A stretch of DNA of 64,000 nucleotides from JAHEJE01 sp965216335 (GTDB lineage Bacteria; Pseudomonadota; Alphaproteobacteria; Rhizobiales; Aestuariivirgaceae), in the NCBI GenBank assembly GCA_965216335.1, contig OZ244154.1, positions 1,426,001 to 1,490,000 of the forward strand, given 5' to 3'. The position numbers were made by a program, and so were the translations under genes. The notes below the pieces were generated by a model. That model ran no database searches and was not told where the DNA came from. It worked only from the letters and a program-made list of their open reading frames with translations. Below, piece after piece: positions 42,791-50,763 of the stretch; within the stretch, counting starts at the first letter, position 1, and each line of letters opens with the position of its first letter.

Positions 42791-45679
42791 ATGTCAGACA
42801 CCGTTTCCCAGACCATCAAGCCCGGCGATCACCTCTATCTGATCGACGGCTCGGGCTACATCTTCCGCGCCTACCACGCCCTGCCGCCGCTGACCCGCAA
42901 GTCGGACGGGTTGCCGGTCGGCGCGGTGCAGGGCTTCTGCAACATGCTCAACAAGCTGCTGCGCGAGACCAATGCAGGCGAGCGCCCGACCCATCTGGCG
43001 GTCATCTTCGACAAGTCGTCCAAGACCTTCCGCAACCGCATCTACCCCGACTACAAGGCGCACCGCCCGCCGCCGCCGGAGGACCTGGTGCCGCAGTTCG
43101 GCCTGATCAAGCAGGCGACCGAAGCCTTCAACGTCCCCGCCGTCGAACAGGACGATTTCGAGGCCGACGACCTGATCGCCACCTATGCCGTCCAGGCCCG
43201 CGCCGCCGGCGCCACGGTGCGCATCGTTTCCTCCGACAAGGACCTGATGCAGCTCGTCGGCGACGGCGTGGTGCTCTACGACACCATGAAGGACCGCGAG
43301 GTCGGCGAGCCCGAAGTGCTGGCCAAGTTCGGCGTCACGCCCGACAAGGTGATCGAGGTTCAGGCGCTCGCCGGCGACAGCGTCGACAACATCCCCGGCG
43401 TGCCCGGCATCGGTGTCAAGACCGGCGCCCAGCTCATCGAGGAGTATGGCGACCTGGACACCCTGCTCGCCCGCGCCGGCGAGATCAAGCAGCCCAAGCG
43501 CCGCCAGAACCTGATCGAGTTCGCCGACCAGGCCCGCATCTCCAAGGAACTCGTCACCCTGCGCCAGGATGTCCCCGTCGAGGTGCCGCTCGACGACTTC
43601 GCCGTGCGCGCGCCGGACGCGAAGGAACTGATCGGCTTCCTCAAGGGCCTGGAGTTCACCACGCTGACCCGCCGCATCGCCTCGGAAATCGATGCCGAGG
43701 CCGGCGAGATCGACGCCGCCGACATCACCGTGAAGCACTGGAGCCCGCCGGAACCCGAGCCCGAACCCACAGCCGTCGCGGATGGCGGTGCCGCCGACCC
43801 GGTCGCCGCCGCCCATGCCCGCGCCACCGTGCCCGTTGACCATGCCGCATACGAAACCGTCACCACCATGGAAGCGCTTCAAGCCTGGATCGCCGCGGCC
43901 GACGCCGCCGGCATCCTCGCCGTCGACACCGAAACCACCTCGCTCGATGCCATGCAGGCCGAGATGGCCGGCATCTCGCTCGCCACCGCGCCGGGCAAGG
44001 CGTGCTACATCCCCGTCGGCCACCGCTCCGGCGAGGGGCTGGACTTCGGCGGCAACGACCTTCAGCAGCTGCCGCGCGATGCGGTGATCGCCGCGCTCAA
44101 GCCCGTTCTTGAGGACCCCGCCGTGCTCAAGATCGGCCAGAACCTCAAATACGACCTGATCGTCTTCCACCGCCTCGGCGTCACCGTCACGCCGTTCGAC
44201 GACACCATGCTGTTGTCCTATGCCCTCGACTCAGGGCTCGGCGGCCACGGCATGGACGAGCTGGCCGGCCGCCATCTCGACCACAAGCCGATTGCCTTCA
44301 AGGAGGTCGCCGGCACCGGCAAGGCGCAGGTCACCTTCGACCTGGTGCCGCTCGACCGCGCCACGGCTTACGCCGCCGAGGATGCCGACATCACCCTGCG
44401 CCTGTGGCTCATCCTCAAGGCGCGGCTGGCAGCGGAACACCGCGTCACCGTCTATGAGACGCTCGAGCGCCCTTTGTCGCCCGTTCTTGCCGCCATGGAG
44501 CGCGAGGGCATCCTGGTCGACCGCACGGTGCTGGCCCGCCTGTCGGCCGACTTCGCCGCCGAGGCTGCCAGGTATGAAGAAGAGGCCCACCGGATCGCCG
44601 GCGAACCGTTCAACCTCGGCTCGCCCAAGCAGCTCGGCGAAATCCTGTTCGGCAAGCTCGGCCTGCCCGGCGGCCGCAAGACGGCGACCGGCGCCTGGAG
44701 CACCGACTCGAAAGTCCTCGACGACCTGGCGGCCGACGGCGTCGAGCTGGCCCGCACCGTCCTCGACTGGCGCCAGATGTCCAAGCTGCGCTCGACCTAC
44801 ACCGATGCCCTGCCCGGCCACATCAACCCCGAGACCGGCCGCGTGCACACCTCCTACGCCATGGCCGCCACATCCACCGGCCGCCTCGCCTCCACCGACC
44901 CGAACCTGCAGAACATCCCCGTGCGCACCGAGGAAGGCCGCAAGATCCGCACCGCCTTCGTCGCCGAGCCCGGCAACCGGCTGATCTCCGCCGACTACTC
45001 GCAGATCGAGCTGCGCGTGCTCGCCCACGTCGCCGACATCCCGCAGCTGCGCCAGGCCTTCGCCGACGGTCTCGACATCCACGCCATGACAGCGAGCGAG
45101 ATGTTTGACGTTCCCATCAAGGATATGGATGCGAGCATCCGCCGGCGCGCCAAGGCGATCAATTTCGGCATCATCTACGGCATCTCCGCCTTCGGCCTCG
45201 CCAACCAGCTCGCCATCCCGCGCGAGGAGGCCGGCGAGTACATCCGCACCTATTTCAAGCGCTTCCCCGGCATCAAGGACTACATGGAAGCCACCAAGCA
45301 GTTCTGCCGCGACAACGGCTACGTCGAAACCATCTTCGGCCGCCGCTGCCACTTCCCCCGCATCACCTCACCCAACCCTAGCGAACGCGCCTTCCAGGAA
45401 CGCGCCGCCATAAACGCCCCCATCCAGGGCGCCGCCGCCGACATCATCCGCCGCGCCATGGTGCGCATGCCGGCAGCACTGGAGGCTGCTGGGCTGGGGG
45501 CAAGGATGCTGCTGCAGGTGCACGACGAACTGATTTTCGAGGCGGTTGAGGCCGAGGTGGACAAGACCATAGAGACCGTCACCAAGATCATGGCCAAGGC
45601 CCCAGAGCCGGCCCTGCAACTGGCCGTGCCACTGCAGGTGGATGCCAGAGCGGCGGGGAATTGGGACGAGGCGCATTGA
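42791..45679 (+). CDS. polA: DNA polymerase I
   Basis: 962 residues. 5'-3' exonuclease domain (1 to about 310: LIDGSGYIFRAYHALPPL, DKSSKTFRN, GDSVDNIPGVPGIG). 3'-5' proofreading domain (about 360-560) is intact, with AVDTETTSLDA, NLKYDLIVFHRLG and YAAEDADITLR supplying the metal ligands. Polymerase domain motifs A (DYSQIELRVLAHVA), B (RRRAKAINFGIIYGISAFG) and C (QVHDELIFE) are complete. It fills gaps after excision repair and removes RNA primers. Housekeeping gene, codon use strongly GC-rich. Confidence 0.97.
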   Translation: MSDTVSQTIKPGDHLYLIDGSGYIFRAYHALPPLTRKSDGLPVGAVQGFCNMLNKLLRETNAGERPTHLAVIFDKSSKTFRNRIYPDYKAHRPPPPEDLVPQFGLIKQATEAFNVPAVEQDDFEADDLIATYAVQARAAGATVRIVSSDKDLMQLVGDGVVLYDTMKDREVGEPEVLAKFGVTPDKVIEVQALAGDSVDNIPGVPGIGVKTGAQLIEEYGDLDTLLARAGEIKQPKRRQNLIEFADQARISKELVTLRQDVPVEVPLDDFAVRAPDAKELIGFLKGLEFTTLTRRIASEIDAEAGEIDAADITVKHWSPPEPEPEPTAVADGGAADPVAAAHARATVPVDHAAYETVTTMEALQAWIAAADAAGILAVDTETTSLDAMQAEMAGISLATAPGKACYIPVGHRSGEGLDFGGNDLQQLPRDAVIAALKPVLEDPAVLKIGQNLKYDLIVFHRLGVTVTPFDDTMLLSYALDSGLGGHGMDELAGRHLDHKPIAFKEVAGTGKAQVTFDLVPLDRATAYAAEDADITLRLWLILKARLAAEHRVTVYETLERPLSPVLAAMEREGILVDRTVLARLSADFAAEAARYEEEAHRIAGEPFNLGSPKQLGEILFGKLGLPGGRKTATGAWSTDSKVLDDLAADGVELARTVLDWRQMSKLRSTYTDALPGHINPETGRVHTSYAMAATSTGRLASTDPNLQNIPVRTEEGRKIRTAFVAEPGNRLISADYSQIELRVLAHVADIPQLRQAFADGLDIHAMTASEMFDVPIKDMDASIRRRAKAINFGIIYGISAFGLANQLAIPREEAGEYIRTYFKRFPGIKDYMEATKQFCRDNGYVETIFGRRCHFPRITSPNPSERAFQERAAINAPIQGAAADIIRRAMVRMPAALEAAGLGARMLLQVHDELIFEAVEAEVDKTIETVTKIMAKAPEPALQLAVPLQVDARAAGNWDEAH

Positions 45680-45796
45680 ATGGAGCTCCAACTTTCTATC
45701 CCATTCCATTACGAGCATTTGAGATTTACCTAAATCACAAATCTGCATTATAACTTACATAACCATTCTCTTTAATCGAATTTTCTGAAGGTTTCG

Positions 45797-46459
45797 GTGA
45801 GGACGGCAGTTGTATCAGAGAAAGAGATTAACAAACTTGTCGCGGAGCTCGAATCCTTACTCGACGAGTTGAGTATGTTAGAATCCGACTTGCCTTCAGA
45901 TTTTTACACAGATGACGTTCAGGAACTGCAGGATGCTGTCTCAAACGCCTCATCAGAGGCTTATCAGCTCCAAGCTTTTTTATCTGATGTGTTGAATGAA
46001 GTTAAAGAAATTCAATTTCGCTTCCATGCGAAAAGCATAGATGGCCCAAACCTTGAAGGTTCTGGTTCTGACAGGCCGCTCTTGTCAGAAGCTGTTGAAA
46101 ACAGTCGTAGTGCACTCTTATCTGCGTTGAATGCTCTGGAGGGGGTTCGAGGAAATGATGAGGTTGGTAAAAGACTCGATAATCGAGCGGAACTACCGAT
46201 AACAGGTTCGGAGCTTCAGACACTTCGTGCTGTTGTTGCAAGCGCCTTGGCAATGCACGATGTACAATCTACGAATCCTGAGCCTTGGAGGGCTCTGGCT
46301 GAACTGAAAGACTTTCTTGCTCAGACATATAAGAGGCTGAAGGAGATTTCTGCGATTGGAACAGCAGGAACTATCCTCTATGTGATCGTTGATTTGATAC
46401 GCACCGTGGTCGAGAAGCTCGATATTCTTCTACAATCAGTCCAGATAATATCGGTATAG
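45797..46459 (+). CDS. low-GC orphan protein with coiled-coil and C-terminal membrane-like helix
   Basis: 220 residues from a GTG with GAAGG upstream. Residues 1-90 are heptad-like and acidic (INKLVAELESLLDELSMLES), the middle part is helical (ENSRSALLSALNALEGVR), and IGTAGTILYVIVDLIRTVVE near the end is amphipathic to hydrophobic. No known motif. AT content is plainly higher than in polA just upstream (many TTA, AAT, GAT codons), which suggests recent acquisition. It stands between polA and a repeat-rich non-coding region. Function unknown; it may be an accessory or defence-type gene but nothing shows this. Confidence 0.6.
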   Translation: MRTAVVSEKEINKLVAELESLLDELSMLESDLPSDFYTDDVQELQDAVSNASSEAYQLQAFLSDVLNEVKEIQFRFHAKSIDGPNLEGSGSDRPLLSEAVENSRSALLSALNALEGVRGNDEVGKRLDNRAELPITGSELQTLRAVVASALAMHDVQSTNPEPWRALAELKDFLAQTYKRLKEISAIGTAGTILYVIVDLIRTVVEKLDILLQSVQIISV

Positions 46460-46590
46460 AATGGCCAAGTCGGGTTACGGTAATGGGATGGACGCCCCCA
46501 TCCGGCCTCTGAGTGGGCCATACTGGAATTTCGGGAATTACGGCGACAGTTTGCAAAATGCACTAATCTCCCACCCTTGCCCCCGAATTT

Positions 46591-46707
46591 GTCATCACCC
46601 GGCTTGACCGGGTGATCCAGTATCCACCGGGGCTGTTGTTTTCACCAGCGTTGCCACAGCCACGCGCTCAGGGGCTACTGGATTGCCCGATCAAGTCGGG
46701 CAATGAC
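46591..46707. repeat. palindromic repeat family B, copy 1
   Basis: Starts GTCATCACCCGGCTTGACCG, then CCAGTATCCACCGGGGCTGT, and ends CCCGATCAAGTCGGGCAATGAC. Terminal hairpins at both ends flank a unique middle. A second copy is at 46860-46970. Repeats of this type are common in alphaproteobacterial intergenic DNA. The stretch 46460-47216 contains these two copies and no gene that I can support. Confidence 0.75.
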
Positions 46708-46859
46708 AACGCGGGGTGGATGGGCGATGCGTGAGCATGCCTTGGGTTTCGGGGCTCCGGTGCAACCAACCAAGACCCCCGCCGGAAGGGGTTTTTAACC
46801 CCTTTCGGAACGGTTCGTTCCCGGCGCACTCTACATGACAGGCGCGTCAACATATTCTT

Positions 46860-46970
46860 GTCATCACCGGCGCTCAGCGCCCTTGCCGGGTGATCCAGTA
46901 TCCACCGGGGCTGTTGTTTTCACCAGCGTTGCTGCAGCCACGCGCGCGGAGGCTGGTGGATTGCCCCGTC
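46860..46970. repeat. palindromic repeat family B, copy 2
   Basis: Shares CCAGTATCCACCGGGGCTGT and TGTTTTCACCAGCGTTGC with copy 1; the left hairpin is altered (CACCGGCGCTCAGCGCC) and the right end is eroded. Further along, 47055-47085 has a shorter hairpin CCGGCATTCGCCGG of a related kind. Confidence 0.65.
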
Positions 46971-47216
46971 CTCACGCCGTCACCCCGGTACCGGATCGGG
47001 TCCGGCACAGGCTCCGGCCGGGGTCGAGATGTGAGTCAGTGTCGGGCGGAAACTCAGCCCTGGATTCCGGCATTCGCCGGAATGACGGGTATGAGAGTCA
47101 TTACCGAGCGCAGAAAAGCGGTTCCAAGAAACTTGATCGGCGCAACAAGACGCGTCAAACTGGACGTTACGGCAATCCGCTGGAGAGTGCCGGTTCATGT
47201 CTCGAGGTAATCTGTC

Positions 47217-47405
47217 ATGTGGCGCAGCTTGCAAAAATCCTTCTTGTGGGCCGCGGTCGTGGCGCTGGCCGGGGCCGTTGCCGGGCTGGCCTATGGGCTG
47301 GTGTCGGGCTGGGCGATGTATCCGAGTGCCCTGAATGCGGCAGCAGCCGGCGCCATCATCGCCTCGGTCGTGTTCACCGCGATCAAGATGGTCCTCGATC
47401 CGTAG
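47217..47405 (+). CDS. small two-helix membrane protein
   Basis: 62 residues: SFLWAAVVALAGAVAGLAYG and ALNAAAAGAIIASVVFTAIK form two membrane helices rich in Ala and Gly. GAGG eight bases upstream of the ATG supports the start. Short cytosolic ends. No recognised family; a stand-alone gene in a repeat-rich region. Confidence 0.6.
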   Translation: MWRSLQKSFLWAAVVALAGAVAGLAYGLVSGWAMYPSALNAAAAGAIIASVVFTAIKMVLDP

Positions 47406-47470
47406 CGCGGACAATCGAACCGGCGGCACGCATCCATATTCGATTGATTGAAACAAAACAAGAATATATA

Positions 47471-47499
47471 TTGACAATATTCCGTTTTTGGTCTATGTT
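47471..47499 (+). promoter_or_regulatory. strong sigma-70 type promoter
   Basis: TTGACA (47471-47476), a 17-base spacer, then TATGTT (47494-47499), in an AT-rich stretch that contrasts with the GC-rich surroundings. No reading frame with convincing coding character starts within 400 bases downstream. Transcription should begin near 47505. Confidence 0.6.
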
Positions 47500-47501
47500 C
47501 A

Positions 47502-47660
47502 GCCACCTCCTGCCCTCAACGGGTGGCGATTCCGGGTCGCTGGATTGCTGGGCGGGAGGCGGTGTCTGAAGGTGGTGCGCTTTACGAGGCGCAGTGTCCT
47601 TTGGAGGTTCGCCGAGGTCCTCCGCCCCGGGGGTTGTTCGTGAGATACCCGGGGCCGCCG
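47502..47660 (+). ncRNA. candidate structured non-coding RNA, unassigned
   Basis: Immediately after the promoter comes a 10-bp stem, CCTCCTGCCC (47506-47515) with GGGCGGGAGG (47550-47559), extendable outward by three pairs across one mismatch. Further stems: TGCGC/GCGCA (47576-47593) inside AAGG/CCTT, GGAGG/CCTCC (47603-47623), and CCCCGGG/CCCGGGG (47625-47654). An alternative 5' hairpin GCCACC/GGTGGC (47502-47527) excludes the first stem. It lacks the signature sequences I know for tmRNA, RNase P RNA and SRP RNA; 6S RNA could not be excluded. The 3' end is unknown. The region to 48318 otherwise holds repeats and no supported gene. Confidence 0.35.
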
Positions 47661-48166
47661 GCAGCAACGCTGGCTTGAGGCTATGGAGTTGGGTGAGGTG
47701 TTGGATATGACGATGTTCGCAGCAGCCGTTCTTGCCGGACATTTCAGGGGCGTCGTTTGCGCCCCGGCACTTGGCCCCGTGTGGCATTCTGGCTGGCGGC
47801 GGTGCGGCCATCGGTTCGGGCGCGGTGTATCCCCGCGCGTCCCGGCCCGTGTGGCGGCACTTTCCGCGAATGTTCACCTCCCTGGCAGGAAGCGGGACCG
47901 GTTCCCAAAATCACCGGAGCGGAGCGCCCCCGGCGTTCCGGGGCCGTCGGAAAGCTCGGCCCTGACAAGTAGACTTTGAACGTTCGATAAGGATATCCGC
48001 GCTGGGATCCTGAGAGCGATGAGCAAAAAGCCTGTCCCGGACGTGATCCGGGATGGGGCGGGTTTTGCGCCCGCATCGCTCGGCTCTTAAACAGCGCTCC
48101 GCTCGACCCGTTCATTCATTCTCCCCGCAGGCCGCCAGGGCCGGGCGGTGGCGAAGCACGCCAACT

Positions 48167-48219
48167 CCCTTCTCCCCACCGCGGGAGAAGGTGGCCGCGC
48201 CAGCGGCCGGATGAGGGGG
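48167..48219. repeat. short palindromic repeat (family C)
   Basis: CCCTTCTCCC-N6-GGGAGAAGG followed by TGGCCGCGCCAGCGGCC and GGATGAGGGGG. This composite of two hairpins is of a type found many times in Hyphomicrobiales genomes. Single copy in the window. Confidence 0.5.
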
Positions 48220-48318
48220 CGGCAAAGCCGCCGACACGCCTTGTGTCCTTGTCGGGTTTTCCCCGGTGTTCCGGTAACCGGCACCTCGCCACAGTGCTCC
48301 CCGCACCGGCCCAACCGT

Positions 48319-48711
48319 CTACTCCTCCGACCGCCCCTCACTGTCGCGATCGCGGTCGTACCGGTTCTTGACCGGAAACGGCGGCAGCCAGCTTTCGCGG
48401 CGGACGGTCCACAGTTCGTAGGTCGGGGTCAGCCGGTCCGGGGCATCCAGCGATCCCAGGTTCACTTCGACTTCGTCGCCGTTGCGGCCAAACACGGACG
48501 AGCCGCAGCGCGGGCAGAAGAACCGCCCGGCATAGTCGCGCACCTCGCCTTGCACCGTCACCGCATCCTCGGGAAACACGGCGGACGCATGGAACAGCGC
48601 CCCATGGTGCTTGCGGCAATCAAGGCAGTGGCAAACGCCGACCCGGTACGGCCGCCCCGCCGCCACAATCCGTACTTCGCCGCACAGGCAGCCGCCGGTG
48701 AACCTGTCCAT
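48319..48711 (-). CDS. GFA/CENP-V family zinc protein
   Basis: 130 residues. GGCLCGEV, CHCLDCRKHHG and CPRCGSSVFG supply the cysteines that bind zinc in the glutathione-dependent formaldehyde-activating (GFA) fold. The start MDRFTGG is preferred over an ATG 33 bases upstream. Most family members have no proven function. The gene stands alone. Confidence 0.85.
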   Translation of the reverse strand: MDRFTGGCLCGEVRIVAAGRPYRVGVCHCLDCRKHHGALFHASAVFPEDAVTVQGEVRDYAGRFFCPRCGSSVFGRNGDEVEVNLGSLDAPDRLTPTYELWTVRRESWLPPFPVKNRYDRDRDSEGRSEE

Positions 48712-48830
48712 GTCATCTCTCCACCGAAATCCAAGGGAACACAATCGAGCCTAGAGCCTTTCTTGACACTACCGAGCCATTGCAATCACCCGCAGCACAA
48801 ATGCCCGCCGGTGCACGGGCGCCCGCCCGT

Positions 48831-49607
48831 TCAGCGCCCACGCCATTGCGGCGGGCGCTTGCCGAGAAAGGCTTCCATTCCATGCCTGAAATCCTCACTG
48901 GTGTAGCACTCGGCGATCAGATCGCTGTCATCGGCGCCGGGGCCTTCGGTGCGCAGGCGGCGCAGTGCCTCCTTGGTGGCGCGCAGGGTGAGCGGGGCAT
49001 GGCCGGCCACCAGCTCCGCCAGCTCACCGGCGCGGGCCAGAACGCCGTCGGCACCGTCGAGCACCTCACTCACCAGTCCGATGGCGTGCGCCTCTCCGGC
49101 TTCGATCAGCCGCGCCGTCAACATGATCTCACGCAGTCGGCCGGCGCCGGTCAGCACCGCGACACGGTTGAGGTTGCCGACCGACAAACAGTTGCCCAGG
49201 GTGCGGGCGATGGGAAAGCCGAACTTCAGGCGCTCATCGCAGATGCGGATATCGCAGGCCGCGGCAATCGCCGCGCCCCCGCCGGTGCACGCCCCGGTGA
49301 TGGCGGCGATGGTCGGCACCGGGCAGGCCTCGATGTCGCCGAGCACCCGATCCATATGCGCCTCGTAGTCGAGCGCGTCGTCAGCCGTCGAGAAAGAGCG
49401 GAACTGCGCCATGTCGGTACCCGCCGCGAACGCCCTGCCCCCGGCGCCCGAAATCACCAGCGCCTTGACCGGCCCGCCAAACTCCACCTCCCGGCAGATG
49501 GCCGCCAGCCCGTCATACATGGCAAAGGTCAGCGCATTGCGCGCCTCCGGCCGGTTGAGGGTAACGTACCCGGTGTTCCCGCGCCGTTCGTAAAGCAGAT
49601 CGTCCAT
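48831..49607 (-). CDS. enoyl-CoA hydratase/isomerase family protein
   Basis: 258 residues, crotonase fold. ALVISGAGGRAFAAGTDMAQ is the oxyanion loop and AAITGACTGGGAAIAAACDI the active-site helix. The first glutamate of classical hydratases is not at the usual place (GACTGGGAAIA instead of GxxxGGGxELA), so it may be an isomerase or hydrolase-type member. Two repeats flank it. Substrate unknown. Confidence 0.82.
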   Translation of the reverse strand: MDDLLYERRGNTGYVTLNRPEARNALTFAMYDGLAAICREVEFGGPVKALVISGAGGRAFAAGTDMAQFRSFSTADDALDYEAHMDRVLGDIEACPVPTIAAITGACTGGGAAIAAACDIRICDERLKFGFPIARTLGNCLSVGNLNRVAVLTGAGRLREIMLTARLIEAGEAHAIGLVSEVLDGADGVLARAGELAELVAGHAPLTLRATKEALRRLRTEGPGADDSDLIAECYTSEDFRHGMEAFLGKRPPQWRGR

Positions 49608-49769
49608 AGCCGGACCCCGATGCGTTCTAACCGAAAAGACCGGTCAGATTACTGGATGAAACACACCGCGAATTCAACATGTCAAAGGTACTTGGAAATC
49701 AGATCAACACATCTGAACACAACCATCCCCGGACTTGTCTCACTGCTGTCCGGTTCAGCGTAGAAGCCT

Positions 49770-49889
49770 CCTTCCCCCAGAAAGGGGGAGGGTTGGGATG
49801 GGGGTTGATGGCGGTGCCCAATGTGCAAACATCAATCGGTGGCACCGCCATCAATCCCCATCCCAACCCTCCCCTTTTCTAGGGGAGGG
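49770..49889. repeat. 120-bp two-ended palindromic element, copy A3
   Basis: Same orientation as A1. Central stem GGCGGTGCC/GGCACCGCC with the loop replaced. The unit fills part of the gap 49608-50133; I see nothing else convincing in the rest of that gap. Confidence 0.9.
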
Positions 49890-50133
49890 AATGCCCTGGA
49901 GCCAATCCGGAATTATGTCGAAGCTTTCTTCGGTGTATGTAACTACCCAATACAATGGAAGAAATGTGCCTTCACCCAATGTTAAACTGGACAGTCGTGG
50001 ATTCGTCTCGGGATTGACAAGGCGAGCGGTGGCAGCGGTGTTCAGATACCTGGGAATGCTACTCCGAGGAAACCCGCTGCTGTCACACCACGGTACACCC
50101 GTCAGCAAAACGCCCGCCTGCCGGCGCCGCCGG

Positions 50134-50760
50134 CTAGTCGTTGTCGGTCATGCCGGCGCCGGCGCCGTGGGCCCGCGAGGCTTCGCTGGCCGGCACGAAG
50201 GTTCTTGCGGCAAGTGCGGCAATGCCCGTCCAGGTTTCGGGATCGACATCCGCCCCGCCGCTGGCCGGTTCGGGATCGTTCTGGGGGAACCTGGCATCTT
50301 GCGCCAGATACAGGGTCAGGTCGCTGGCGGCGGCCGGCAGCGGTTCGGCCTCAACGATGCCATGCGGGGTGATGAGGACGGAGTTGCCACTCGGCCCTTC
50401 AAGGGTGAATGCGACCTGTCGGTCGGACGCTGCAACCCCGGCAAGACCGGCCACGAACGCCGGTACATCGGTCCGGCGCAGGCCGACACGGCGCCCGGCA
50501 CACGCCATATCGAGCGCCGAGGGCCCGGCTATGGCCGCCGTTGCCTGATCGAAGACACCGGAGGCCGCATCGAACCGGCAGCCCCCCTGCCCTTCGGCGC
50601 TCAAGACGGCCTTGAGTGCGATGGCTGCCCCGTCCATGCCTTGCTGGCACAGCCAGGCGGCCGCGCGGCCGGCATCTTCGGCAAGTCCTGCCGGCAGGCC
50701 GGCGCCCATCGCCGCCCTCTTCATCATCCCGGAAATCTCGTTGAACGACCTGCGCATCAT
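50134..50760 (-). CDS. DUF3726-like protein
   Basis: 208 residues. The opening RSFNEISGMMKRAAMGAGLP and AGLAEDAGRAAAWLCQQGMD resemble DUF3726 proteins as I recall them; the rest, including GPSGNSVLITPHGIVE, is alpha/beta-like. No signal peptide or catalytic motif is visible. It is the last gene of a four-gene reverse operon (aldehyde dehydrogenase, M19 protein, 563-residue protein, this), 3 bases after its neighbour. Its role is unknown; co-occurrence suggests the same pathway. Confidence 0.65.
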   Translation of the reverse strand: MMRRSFNEISGMMKRAAMGAGLPAGLAEDAGRAAAWLCQQGMDGAAIALKAVLSAEGQGGCRFDAASGVFDQATAAIAGPSALDMACAGRRVGLRRTDVPAFVAGLAGVAASDRQVAFTLEGPSGNSVLITPHGIVEAEPLPAAASDLTLYLAQDARFPQNDPEPASGGADVDPETWTGIAALAARTFVPASEASRAHGAGAGMTDND

Positions 50761-50763
50761 GCT

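Noticed and set aside
42794..44170. 458-codon reverse frame opposite polA
   Set aside because: Shadow of polA; polA motifs are complete.
47383..47877. Reverse and forward frames in the 47.4-48 kb gap
   Set aside because: Composition is Pro/Arg/Gly-rich in all frames with no start context; the sequence fits structured RNA or non-coding DNA better.
47502..47980. Could be tmRNA, RNase P RNA or SRP RNA
   Set aside because: I looked for the tmRNA GGNTTCGACA motif, the RNase P GAGGAAAGTCC motif and the SRP GGAAGCAGC loop and found none.
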